Positions 1 to 8,402 of a stretch of DNA of 43,778 bases are shown here, piece by piece. How positions within the stretch are numbered: position 1 is the stretch's first letter; every line of letters begins with the position of its first letter. A model generated the notes under the pieces. It was not told the DNA's origin and made no database searches. It saw nothing but the letters and a program-made list of their open reading frames with translations. The translations under genes and the position numbers were made by a program. The stretch is from Lentimicrobiaceae bacterium (GTDB lineage: Bacteria; Bacteroidota; Bacteroidia; Bacteroidales; F082). The stretch is taken from NCBI GenBank assembly GCA_018661505.1, contig JABJIE010000031.1:1-43778 (forward strand). The letters run 5' to 3'.

Positions 1-1286
1 ATAGTATTTTTTGATTCATGAGCATCAATTATTGGCATGCCGTAAATTGGACTTGAGGGATCGTCATAAGCAGCAGGGTTAACAACATCATTTGCTCCTA
101 TTACAACAGTGACATCTGTATTTGGCATATCTGGATTTATATCATCCATTTCAACAAGTTTAGTGTATGGCACATCTGCTTCAGCCAAAAGGACATTCAT
201 ATGACCGGGCATTCTGCCAGCTACGGGATGGATGGCAAACTTAACTTCAACACCTTTGCCTTCAAGTAACTTAACTAGTTCATTGCACACATGTTGTGCT
301 TGCGCAACAGCAAGTCCATATCCAGGTACAATAACTACTTTTTGAGAATAACTCAGCAGAACTGCTGCATCACTTAATGTAATTTCTTTTATGTTTCCCT
401 GTTCTTTGTTAATACCAGCACCACCACCACCAAATGCACCAACTATAACATTTATCAGCGATCTATTCATTGCTTTGCACATTAATAGGGTAAGAATCGA
501 ACCTGCGGAACCAACAAAAATACCTCCCAAAATCATAGCCTGGTTGTTGTAAATAAATCCAGCCATCGCGGCAGCAATTCCCGTAAGCGAGTTCAATAAT
601 GAAATTACAACGGGCATGTCGGCACCGCCAATTGGCATCACGAACATGATACCATATATCAAAGCCACAACCAAGAGGACGTATGAGAGGGTTATTTGTG
701 TAGCCATACTATGGTCAAAGGCAAGCATATAAACCATTATGGCCGCTATTACAGCAAGCAGGAATAGATTAAAGTAGGTAGTCCATTTTGCAAAAATATC
801 GCCAATCTTACCATCTAACTTGCCATAAGCAACCATACTTCCACTGAAGGCAATTGTTCCAATTACAAGACCCAGCAGGGTAACAAGTGCAGATTCATTT
901 ATCGGATTTGAATATTCCATTAATGCCACAAGAGCAGAGGCGGCACCACCAGTTGCATTAAATATTGAAACTAGCTGAGGCATGGCAGTCATTTTGATCC
1001 TTTTGGCAACGATTGTTCCCAAAATTCCTCCAAAAATGATTGATATAACCACAACCATTCCATTTGTGAGTGAAATTAGATTTCCACTAGCATCACGATG
1101 TAAAAATAAGGTGGTAATCATAGCCAAGCCCATCCCTGAGGCAGCCCAGAAATTTCCTTTACGAGCACTTTCCGGATGACTCATCAATTTTAGACCAATA
1201 ACAAAAAATACAGCAGCTAGAAGATAACTTATCTCAAGAAATACATCTCCCGCTGTTACTCCAAGATCATATAATGTAGTTTCCAT
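1..1286 (-). CDS. pntB: NAD(P) transhydrogenase subunit beta, partial
   Basis: This is the membrane and NADP(H)-binding subunit of the proton-translocating transhydrogenase, which reduces NADP+ with NADH using the proton motive force. Translating the minus strand from ATG at 1286 gives about 428 residues with no stop before the window edge; the family is about 460 residues, so a short C-terminal piece is missing. It begins METTLYDLGVTAGD and has many hydrophobic helices (domain II). It then enters the NADP-binding domain III, recognised by VVIVPGYGLAVAQAQ, the HPVAGRMPGHMNVLLAEA stretch and VVIGANDVVNPAA. It follows pntAB directly, with 2 bp between stop and start, so it is the last gene of a pntAA-pntAB-pntB operon. 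The identification is firm; only the end is unseen. Confidence 0.95.
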   Translation of the reverse strand, partial: METTLYDLGVTAGDVFLEISYLLAAVFFVIGLKLMSHPESARKGNFWAASGMGLAMITTLFLHRDASGNLISLTNGMVVVISIIFGGILGTIVAKRIKMTAMPQLVSIFNATGGAASALVALMEYSNPINESALVTLLGLVIGTIAFSGSMVAYGKLDGKIGDIFAKWTTYFNLFLLAVIAAIMVYMLAFDHSMATQITLSYVLLVVALIYGIMFVMPIGGADMPVVISLLNSLTGIAAAMAGFIYNNQAMILGGIFVGSAGSILTLLMCKAMNRSLINVIVGAFGGGGAGINKEQGNIKEITLSDAAVLLSYSQKVVIVPGYGLAVAQAQHVCNELVKLLEGKGVEVKFAIHPVAGRMPGHMNVLLAEADVPYTKLVEMDDINPDMPNTDVTVVIGANDVVNPAAYDDPSSPIYGMPIIDAHESKNT

Positions 1287-1288
1287 AA

Positions 1289-1606
1289 CTATTTCTTCTT
1301 TTTCTTTTTAAACATTTCAAGCATGCGGTCGGTAACCACAAAACCACCAAATACATTTAACGAACCAAATATCACTGCGAATATTCCTAATACTAAATTC
1401 AGGCTGAAACCTGTCATGGGGGTATGTCCAAGGAGTATGATACCACCTATTATAATTACTCCACTAATCGCATTAGCCCCTGACATTAAAGGTGTGTGGA
1501 GTACTGAAGGCACATTGGAAATTACTTCTACCCCAAGAAATATAGAAAGAGTAATGATAAATATCACCTCCTTGTTTTGATAAAAATAAACCAGAAAATC
1601 TTCCAT
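1289..1606 (-). CDS. pntAB: NAD(P) transhydrogenase subunit alpha, membrane part
   Basis: This is the small membrane part of the alpha subunit in organisms where PntA is split in two. The protein is about 105 residues, with a short soluble head, three hydrophobic helices and a Lys-rich tail (FKKKKKK). The motif SNVPSVLHTPLMSGANAISG is highly characteristic of this subunit. The frame stays open to 1648, but a start there would overlap pntAA by 32 bp and add residues the family lacks; the ATG at 1604-1606 (MEDFLVYFYQNKE), 10 bp after the pntAA stop, is preferred. No Shine-Dalgarno sequence is visible, as is common in Bacteroidetes. Confidence 0.93.
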   Translation of the reverse strand: MEDFLVYFYQNKEVIFIITLSIFLGVEVISNVPSVLHTPLMSGANAISGVIIIGGIILLGHTPMTGFSLNLVLGIFAVIFGSLNVFGGFVVTDRMLEMFKKKKKK

Positions 1607-1616
1607 TTTTTTTATG

Positions 1617-2744
1617 TTACTTATTATAAAAATCTTTAAGTCGGTCACTCACCAATTCCTTGTTATGAATCATACAAGTACCTTTTATAATTTCATCTTC
1701 AAAATTCATTTGAAGTTCGCCATCTTCATCAATCATTATTTTAAGGAAATTGAGGAGATTGTTGCCATACATTCTACTAGCATCATTGGGCATTTCAGAA
1801 GGATATGATGAATTTCCTACTATGATTACTCCATCTTTAACAACGGTTTTTTCATTCTCTGTTAATTCACAATTACCACCTGTGGATGCAGCAAGATCGA
1901 TTATTACAGAACCTGGCTTCATGGCCTCTACAGTATGTTTTTCAATTAGCAAAGGTGCTTTTCTTCCAGGTATCTGCGCAGTACAAATCACAACATTGGA
2001 CTTACTTGCATGATCATGTATTAATTGTTTTTGTTTTTTCTTGAACTCTTCATCTTGTTCAACAGCATAGCCCCCGGCAGCAGAATCTTCCTTGGCTCCT
2101 TCAACTTCAACAAATTTTCCTCCCAAACTTTCAACTTGTTCCTTAACAGCAGAGCGTACATCAAAAACCTCAACTATACCTCCCAATTTACGCGCGGTTG
2201 CTATGGCTTGAAGTCCTGCTACTCCGGCTCCTAGTATTAAGATTTTTGCTGGACGAATGGTGCCTGCTGCTGACATAAACATCGGAAAAAAGTTTGGTAA
2301 TTTCAGAGCTGCATCAAGCACAGCCTTATACCCCGCAATGGTCGCCATGGAAGACAATATATCCATTGCCTGTCCACGTGTTGTTCGTGGAATCATATCC
2401 ATGCTAAATGCGGTTTGGTTACTCTTTAAATATGCATCAACTATTTCTTTGTCAGAAAGAGGGTTGAAAACACTGATTATTACCTGCCCATCATTTAATT
2501 CAGCTAGGCTATCCTCCTTCAGAGGATTGATTCTAAGTAAAACATTCGCATCACTTTTCACTTTGTTTCCATCAACAACTACAGCTCCTGCTTTTTCATA
2601 TTCCTGGTTACCAGCAAAAGCCTTTAAACCAGCATCTTTTTCAATCAGGATATCAATTTTCATGTCTTTGAGGGCCTTTACGGCTTCGGGAAGGAGAGCT
2701 ACGCGATGTTCAAAATCAGGCTCTTTTAAAATACCTATTTTCAT
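1617..2744 (-). CDS. pntAA: NAD(P) transhydrogenase subunit alpha, NAD-binding part
   Basis: This soluble NAD(H)-binding domain I of transhydrogenase (alanine dehydrogenase/PNT family) has 375 residues. Visible marks are the N-terminal MKIGILKEP, the RVALLPEAV stretch, the Rossmann loop ILGAGVAGLQAIATARKLGG with the following VFDVR, and AQIPGRKAPLLI. The frame is open to a TTG at 2768, but that codon overlaps the predicted -7 box (2766-2773). Homologues begin MKIGILKE, so ATG 2742-2744 is chosen. It is the first gene of the operon with pntAB and pntB, and a good promoter lies just upstream. Confidence 0.95.
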   Translation of the reverse strand: MKIGILKEPDFEHRVALLPEAVKALKDMKIDILIEKDAGLKAFAGNQEYEKAGAVVVDGNKVKSDANVLLRINPLKEDSLAELNDGQVIISVFNPLSDKEIVDAYLKSNQTAFSMDMIPRTTRGQAMDILSSMATIAGYKAVLDAALKLPNFFPMFMSAAGTIRPAKILILGAGVAGLQAIATARKLGGIVEVFDVRSAVKEQVESLGGKFVEVEGAKEDSAAGGYAVEQDEEFKKKQKQLIHDHASKSNVVICTAQIPGRKAPLLIEKHTVEAMKPGSVIIDLAASTGGNCELTENEKTVVKDGVIIVGNSSYPSEMPNDASRMYGNNLLNFLKIMIDEDGELQMNFEDEIIKGTCMIHNKELVSDRLKDFYNK

Positions 2745-2765
2745 TGGCTCTATAAATTTCTCGGT

Positions 2766-2797
2766 CAAAGATATGCCAAATACATATCTCTAACAAA
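2766..2797 (-). promoter_or_regulatory. promoter of the pnt operon
   Basis: On the minus strand TATCTTTG (2773-2766) matches the Bacteroidetes -7 consensus TAnnTTTG, and TTTG (2797-2794) lies 20 bp upstream as a -33 element. This is the best-formed promoter in the window. It predicts transcription starting near 2760 and a leader of about 16 nt before the ATG at 2744. There is no experimental evidence. Confidence 0.6.
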
Positions 2798-3219
2798 TAA
2801 AAAAGAAGAAATTTTAGACATTATTTTTAATCTACTAAACCCATATCAATCATAAGGTTTAAAAGATTGGTAATCAGCTCTATACAAAGTGTTGTACCGT
2901 TCTTCATTTGTTGCTAACATACTAGTTATAATCAATTATGTTTATCGTGGTTAATACGCATTGTTTGATTTTACTTTTTTTCCATGATTTTGATTTATCC
3001 AACATCTTATTTCATAAAATTTACTTAGATTTTTTAATGCTTAAATAATAAAAAATTTGGGGATAGTATTCCATACGTTAAATTTTTTGTCTGTAAACTT
3101 TTATGTAATATTGTAATTGCAAACCAAATAATATTTACATCCAATTATTCAATCCGTTTTTGTTCGGACCACATTTTAATAAATTAAATAATCAGTCTTA
3201 TTTGGTAAAAAATAAAGGT
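2798..3219. other. intergenic region, no gene recognised
   Basis: This very AT-rich gap separates the divergent pnt operon and the large secreted protein. Frequent stops in all frames leave no credible small gene. I see no clear TAnnTTTG promoter for the plus-strand gene and no strong hairpin. Confidence 0.5.
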
Positions 3220-6200
3220 ATGAAACAAATACTAATTATACTACTCTCATTATTATTTACAATTCATCTGCAAAGCCAGAACAATTCTGATTTTTTTAAA
3301 ACTATACCGGTTGTAAATGAAGCTACACCAGAATGGGCAAGATTAATGTATTCAGAAAACCCCAATGTTCCTGAAGTGGAGGACCTATACAGGCAATATT
3401 ATAAAACTAATGAGTTCATAAAAACGATTCATACTCAAAATCATAAACAATGGATATTGCAAGTAGAACCACTATTAGATCAAAATGGCTTTATTAATCA
3501 GCCAAATAAGACAGACGAGGATATTAGAAATGAGTTATTAAAAGAAAAGTACATAAAGAGAAATTCTTCAAAAATACCTGGAACAGATTTGGGATGGGTA
3601 CCCATGGGACCATTTGAAACTTTTAAAAATAACACAACTCTAGCTATATCCTGGCATAAAAATATTTATTCAATAGACCAATCATTATCAAACCCTGATA
3701 TACTAATTTGTGGAACCGAGGCAGGGGGTGTTTACAAATCAACCGATAAAGCTAGTAACTGGTCGTTAATATCAAAAGGAGAAGTGTTTTCAGGAGGAAA
3801 TTCAGCTGTTAAAATTCATCCAACAAATCAGGATGTGTTTCTCATTTCCTCAAACAATAGAATATATCAAACAATTGATGGCGGAATTAGCTGGTCTGAA
3901 AGACATTACACCGATGGAACTGGAAACGAGTTTGAGTATTCTCCAGCAAATAATAATATTATATTTCATACATCTTCCGCTGGGCTATTTAAATCTTTTG
4001 ATGGTGGGGTTTCATGGAATCAGGTCTATAGTGATAATTGTTGGGATATTGATTTTCACCCCACAGATAATAATATTGTGTATTTGCTAAAATCAAATAC
4101 ATCAGCAAAAAGATCAGAGCTTTTTAGAAGTAATGATGGTGGTAATACATGGATATTGAAAGATAATGGGTATTATGTTCCTACGGATTTGCCTAATGCA
4201 TCAGATGCCGGTGGAAAAATAGCTGTAACCCCTGCTGCTCCGGACCTTGTCTATGTTTGTCTTATTGGCGCTTCAAAAGCTGATGATAGTGGCTGGATAG
4301 GTGTTTACAAGAGCTTTAACATGGGTGATAGTTGGATTAATCCAACGGGACAAGACGGAGGTCCGTATGGTCCAATTAATGGTACTGATGATTGGAATGT
4401 AGCTGCCTATAGTGGGGGCTACCACCAAGGGTTTTTTAATTTTGATATGGAAGCAAGTGCAACAGATCCTGATAAAATATGGATTGCTACCATTAGGTTA
4501 ACAGAGTCAAATGATGGTGGTAATACATACCAATCAATTGGTGCTGCAAATTCTAATAGGTTAGATAATGTTCATGCCGATGTGCAGGACATTGAAGTTG
4601 TTGGTAACGATATATGGGTGGCTACTGATGGTGGGGTTGATTATTCCAATGATGAATTAATTTCTCACGTAGCTCTCAACAAAGGAATTCAGGCCGCACA
4701 CTTTTGGGGTTTTAACACCGGTTGGAATGAAGACACCTATGTAGGTGGTAAATATCATGATGGCACAAGTGGATGGTACGAAAACTATGGTATTAATAAT
4801 GCATATAATATTGGGGGTGTTGAAGAAGCATCAGGGTATATTCATCCAATTGAAAGTAGAAAATTACTTTTTAGAACTCATTATGCTAGTTCTAATACAT
4901 CTGTAAAAACTATTCCGTCGATTTTCGGAGATCCTACAATTAACCATACTTCATTACCTGTTCGACCAAACGAGTCATATAATACTGCAGAACGAAGTGG
5001 TGTTTATTACGATCCTAGATATGCAAGGCATATATATGTCGGTCTTGACAATAACATTTACAAATCAACGGATGGAGGAGCAAATTTTGATATTATTTTT
5101 ACTTTTCCTGATCAATCTGGGTTAATCTATGAAATGGAGATTTCAAGAAGTAATCCTGATGTTATGTATGGAGTATATAATAAACAGGGTGGATACTGGG
5201 ATGCTTGTGAAATATGGAAATCAACAGATGGAGGAGAATCTTGGAATAAAACCCTTGTTGATCCCAGTGGTAACAATAAGAGATTTAGAATATCTATTCA
5301 TCCTGAAGATGAGAATAAAGTATGGATTTGTACCCCAAGAGGAGACAATGGAGCAAAAGTTCATTATACTTCAGATGGTGGTAATACATGGGTTAATAAA
5401 ACAACTAGTGTGCTAGATGGAGAGAGTTTAACTGATATTATGTATCAGGGAGGAACAAATGATATTGTTTATGTTGTTTCCAATAATGGTGTTTTTTACT
5501 GGGATACAAATACAAGTAATTGGCTTGATTATTCAACGGATTTACCCTTAATAGCCAAATCGTTGCAGTTAAATCCATTTTATCGTGATGCTGAATTACG
5601 ACTTGGAACAAAAGGAAGAGGTGTTTGGGCAAGAAAAATGCAGGACACATTATTTACTCCAATTGCTCAGCCCATTACATATTCTGATACTGTGTTTTGT
5701 TCTAGAGACACGGTGCAATTTGATTGCTATTCAATGTTAAAGCACAACGGGGCCACTTGGGACTGGTCAATCACTCCCGATCCATTATATATAAGCTCTG
5801 AATCAACGAGAAATCCTATGGTGATTTTTGGTTCTGATGGTAACTATGATGTGAGTTTAACTGTTACCGATGAGCAAGGTAACTCTAATACGAAAACTAT
5901 TCCTAATATGATTACAGTTCTTAATAGCTGTGATCCGGATTCAATTGTAGGAAATGCATTAACTACAACAAATGATGGCGACTATTGTTATGTGCCAGAT
6001 CTTAACCTTACAGACGTTACTCACTTTACAACATCTGCATGGATTAAACCACTTGGTGGTCAATCAGGATTTGCAGGAATAGTGTCAAACGGAGAATGGT
6101 GTGCACATTGTAACACCCCCATGGGCTTAATATTTGATTATTGGGGAAATAAATTGTACTACAGATGGCCAGATGGTTCTGGATGGGGAAATAATAGCGG

Positions 6201-7956
6201 TATGACAGTTCCTCTGAATGAATGGTCTTATGTCGCAATGGTTGTAACTCCCGACTCCGTTACCCTTTATATGAACGAACAACAGTGGGTTTCACATGTT
6301 ACATTAAGTCCTGTTGATTTTCCAGAATTATTCATTGGGAAAGGTCATTACTCTTCCTTTTTCAAAGGAAAAATAGATGAGGTCACAATTTGGAATAGGG
6401 CATTATCACAAAGCGAAATAAGAGAACTTCGTCACCTGACTAAAGACGATATTATCACCACAGAACCTGATTTAGTAGCCTATTATCAGTTTAATAACTC
6501 AACGGGTTCATCAGTTTTTGATAATGCAAAAGACAAACATGGACAGCTAATTGGCGCTGCCATTTTAGAAACATCAACAGCTCCTGTTGGTCCAGGAACC
6601 AGTAATAGAAAATCCATTGATAATAGTGGCATTTATACATTTGAAAATACTGGTTTAGAGATAGGGTTTGGGAACTCAAATCCAAATGGCGAAATAGTGG
6701 TGTCACGATTAAATGTTTATCCTAATAGTTTACCAAATTCAAACCCTTCTTTTGAAAATTATTGGATAATAAATAATTATGGCACACCAAATTTCGGTGC
6801 ATTAGACAGTATAAAATTTGAATCAAGCTATGGCATACCCTATGGTAATCCCCCTGGAGCTATGTTGCATACAAGAGATGAAAATGAGTATATGAATAAT
6901 TGGGTGGAACAGTGTGGTGCAGAAAATTATAACGGTGGAACATATAATTATAATAACTCCTGTAACATTACAAACACACATCAATTTTGCATACAATCTG
7001 ATGATTCAACGGCAATTAATAAGATGTATTTTGTAGAATATGTTGATACCAGTATTTGCTCAAATCAGCAAATTTTTCTAGGGGGAGCATGGCAAAATAC
7101 TGCTGGTATATATTATGATACTATAGCCATTAACCCCTCCATAGATAGTGTATTTATTACAACCCTCAGCATTATTCCAATATCAACATCCACTGACACT
7201 ATTGTTGCGTGTGATTCACTAACATGGATTGATGGAATTACATATACAGAAAGTAACAACATTGCATTGTATGTATTAACTAATGCAGCAAATTGTGATT
7301 CCATAATCTCACTTGACCTCACTATTAATTACACTAGCTACTCAGAATTAGAGATTATAACTTGTGACAGCTCTTACACGGTTCCCTCGGGAAATCATAC
7401 TTATACAGAATCTGGTATTTATATGGATACCATACCTAATACCACAGGCTGTGATAGTATCATGACAATATATTTGGAAATTGTAGAAGTTGACACTACC
7501 GTTACCGTGAATTCCCCTACTTTAACAGCAAATGAAGAAGGTGCCATTTATCAATGGATAGATTGTGAATCCATGCAAGTAATGCCAGGAGATACAAATC
7601 AAAGCTATACCGCTGTTGTTAATGGCATATATGCAGTAATTATAAATGAAAAAGGCTGTATTGATACTTCTTCTTGCCATCAAATAACTGGTGTTTTTGA
7701 ATTGGAAAACAATTTTGGAAGCAGCTTGAAGGTTTATCCTAACCCTACCACCGGAAATGTTATTATAGACCTTGGGTCAAAATATGAATTAATTCGTACG
7801 ATAATACTAAACGCAAATGGCATTACACAAAGTGCTGATGAGTTTTATGATTCGAATGAAATAAATTTAAAAATTATTGGAGAACCCGGATTTTATTTTG
7901 TGGAGATTATAACAACAGGAAATAAAAAAGCAATAGTAAAAATTGTAAAAGAATAG
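3220..7956 (+). CDS. secreted multidomain protein with Asp-box repeats and T9SS sorting tail
   Basis: This large exported protein (1578 residues) is probably displayed on the cell surface or released. It starts with a signal peptide (MKQILIILLSLLFTIHLQSQ); the longer frame from 3160 would put 20 extra residues ahead of it, so ATG 3220 is used. Residues about 130-800 hold at least eight BNR/Asp-box motifs of the S-x-D-x-G-x-x-W type (for example TIDGGISW, SFDGGVSW, STDGGESW, TSDGGNTW), as in sortilin/sialidase-like beta-propellers. A PKD-like domain follows at about 830-900, then a LamG/concanavalin-like domain at about 910-1075 ending in GKIDEVTIWNRALS. Two repeats with CDS motifs (VACDSLTW, TCDSSYTV) lie near 1325-1430. 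The last 75 residues, from LKVYPNPTTGN, are a type A T9SS C-terminal sorting domain. The substrate is unknown and no partner gene is adjacent. Confidence 0.9.
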   Translation: MKQILIILLSLLFTIHLQSQNNSDFFKTIPVVNEATPEWARLMYSENPNVPEVEDLYRQYYKTNEFIKTIHTQNHKQWILQVEPLLDQNGFINQPNKTDEDIRNELLKEKYIKRNSSKIPGTDLGWVPMGPFETFKNNTTLAISWHKNIYSIDQSLSNPDILICGTEAGGVYKSTDKASNWSLISKGEVFSGGNSAVKIHPTNQDVFLISSNNRIYQTIDGGISWSERHYTDGTGNEFEYSPANNNIIFHTSSAGLFKSFDGGVSWNQVYSDNCWDIDFHPTDNNIVYLLKSNTSAKRSELFRSNDGGNTWILKDNGYYVPTDLPNASDAGGKIAVTPAAPDLVYVCLIGASKADDSGWIGVYKSFNMGDSWINPTGQDGGPYGPINGTDDWNVAAYSGGYHQGFFNFDMEASATDPDKIWIATIRLTESNDGGNTYQSIGAANSNRLDNVHADVQDIEVVGNDIWVATDGGVDYSNDELISHVALNKGIQAAHFWGFNTGWNEDTYVGGKYHDGTSGWYENYGINNAYNIGGVEEASGYIHPIESRKLLFRTHYASSNTSVKTIPSIFGDPTINHTSLPVRPNESYNTAERSGVYYDPRYARHIYVGLDNNIYKSTDGGANFDIIFTFPDQSGLIYEMEISRSNPDVMYGVYNKQGGYWDACEIWKSTDGGESWNKTLVDPSGNNKRFRISIHPEDENKVWICTPRGDNGAKVHYTSDGGNTWVNKTTSVLDGESLTDIMYQGGTNDIVYVVSNNGVFYWDTNTSNWLDYSTDLPLIAKSLQLNPFYRDAELRLGTKGRGVWARKMQDTLFTPIAQPITYSDTVFCSRDTVQFDCYSMLKHNGATWDWSITPDPLYISSESTRNPMVIFGSDGNYDVSLTVTDEQGNSNTKTIPNMITVLNSCDPDSIVGNALTTTNDGDYCYVPDLNLTDVTHFTTSAWIKPLGGQSGFAGIVSNGEWCAHCNTPMGLIFDYWGNKLYYRWPDGSGWGNNSGMTVPLNEWSYVAMVVTPDSVTLYMNEQQWVSHVTLSPVDFPELFIGKGHYSSFFKGKIDEVTIWNRALSQSEIRELRHLTKDDIITTEPDLVAYYQFNNSTGSSVFDNAKDKHGQLIGAAILETSTAPVGPGTSNRKSIDNSGIYTFENTGLEIGFGNSNPNGEIVVSRLNVYPNSLPNSNPSFENYWIINNYGTPNFGALDSIKFESSYGIPYGNPPGAMLHTRDENEYMNNWVEQCGAENYNGGTYNYNNSCNITNTHQFCIQSDDSTAINKMYFVEYVDTSICSNQQIFLGGAWQNTAGIYYDTIAINPSIDSVFITTLSIIPISTSTDTIVACDSLTWIDGITYTESNNIALYVLTNAANCDSIISLDLTINYTSYSELEIITCDSSYTVPSGNHTYTESGIYMDTIPNTTGCDSIMTIYLEIVEVDTTVTVNSPTLTANEEGAIYQWIDCESMQVMPGDTNQSYTAVVNGIYAVIINEKGCIDTSSCHQITGVFELENNFGSSLKVYPNPTTGNVIIDLGSKYELIRTIILNANGITQSADEFYDSNEINLKIIGEPGFYFVEIITTGNKKAIVKIVKE

Positions 7957-7979
7957 GGGATTAGGAACTCTATCCTTTT
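7957..7979 (+). terminator. weak terminator-like hairpin
   Basis: Directly after the stop codon, GGGAT (7957-7961) can pair with ATCCT (7972-7976, one G-U pair), followed by a short T run. The stem is short and the call is tentative. Confidence 0.25.
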
Positions 7980-8018
7980 CAATAATGAATTATTTCCTGT
8001 TTTGCGTGACGTTTATAT

Positions 8019-8195
8019 TTATTTTAATGCCATGGCTACAGCATGGCGTCGAGAATCACCAACAAATACGGGCTGTTCTTTACAGTGTAATCCTTGCATA
8101 CAACCCATCATCGGATGGTTTGAAACAACACCTTGGTTACCCATTTCTATGGATTGATCTGCTTTTGACATTGAAAATGAAGAATCCTTAATCAT
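8019..8195 (-). CDS. possible 58-residue small protein, unrecognised
   Basis: The minus strand has an ATG-initiated frame of 58 codons: MIKDSSFSMSKADQSIEMG, then NQGVVSNHPMMGCMQGLHC and KEQPVFVGDSRRHAVAMALK. I do not recognise a family. It has two Cys residues, three Met-rich spots and no membrane segment. The stretch is clearly richer in G+C than the intergenic DNA on either side, which suggests function. However, plus-strand frames are also open across it, including one of 68 residues from 7985, so strand and coding status are uncertain. An 8-bp palindrome (GCCATGGC) and a GCCATG/CATGGC inverted repeat lie at its 3' end. It sits alone between two plus-strand genes. Confidence 0.3.
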   Translation of the reverse strand: MIKDSSFSMSKADQSIEMGNQGVVSNHPMMGCMQGLHCKEQPVFVGDSRRHAVAMALK

Positions 8196-8381
8196 ACTTA
8201 TCTTATTTGTTTTGAGGTAATTTATTGTATTTCATAATGATTTACAATATTCATTAAACTGCTTTTGATTATTATGCTGATGAAACAATGAATTTAAATT
8301 ATTTTTGTTAGCATCTTTATTTATATGGCTTCTTTGAATCTTTTTTGGTTGCTTATTTTTACATAAAAATAACGTTTTTTG
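8196..8381. promoter_or_regulatory. region upstream of pyruvate kinase with a possible -7 box
   Basis: TATTTTTG at 8300-8307 fits TAnnTTTG and would start a transcript near 8313, with a leader of about 70-90 nt. No TTTG lies at the expected -33 spacing, so the call is weak. Nothing else is recognised in this AT-rich stretch. Confidence 0.3.
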
Positions 8382-8402
8382 ATGGATAAGATAGAATTTT
8401 TA

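Noticed and set aside
2257-2793. 178-codon plus-strand frame opposite pntAA
   Set aside because: Antisense to a well-conserved gene; its composition is explained by the codon pattern of pntAA.
7985-8191. 68-codon plus-strand frame after the secreted protein
   Set aside because: Not annotated as a gene because the competing minus-strand frame looks more protein-like; neither is certain, so the stretch is reported as a finding instead.
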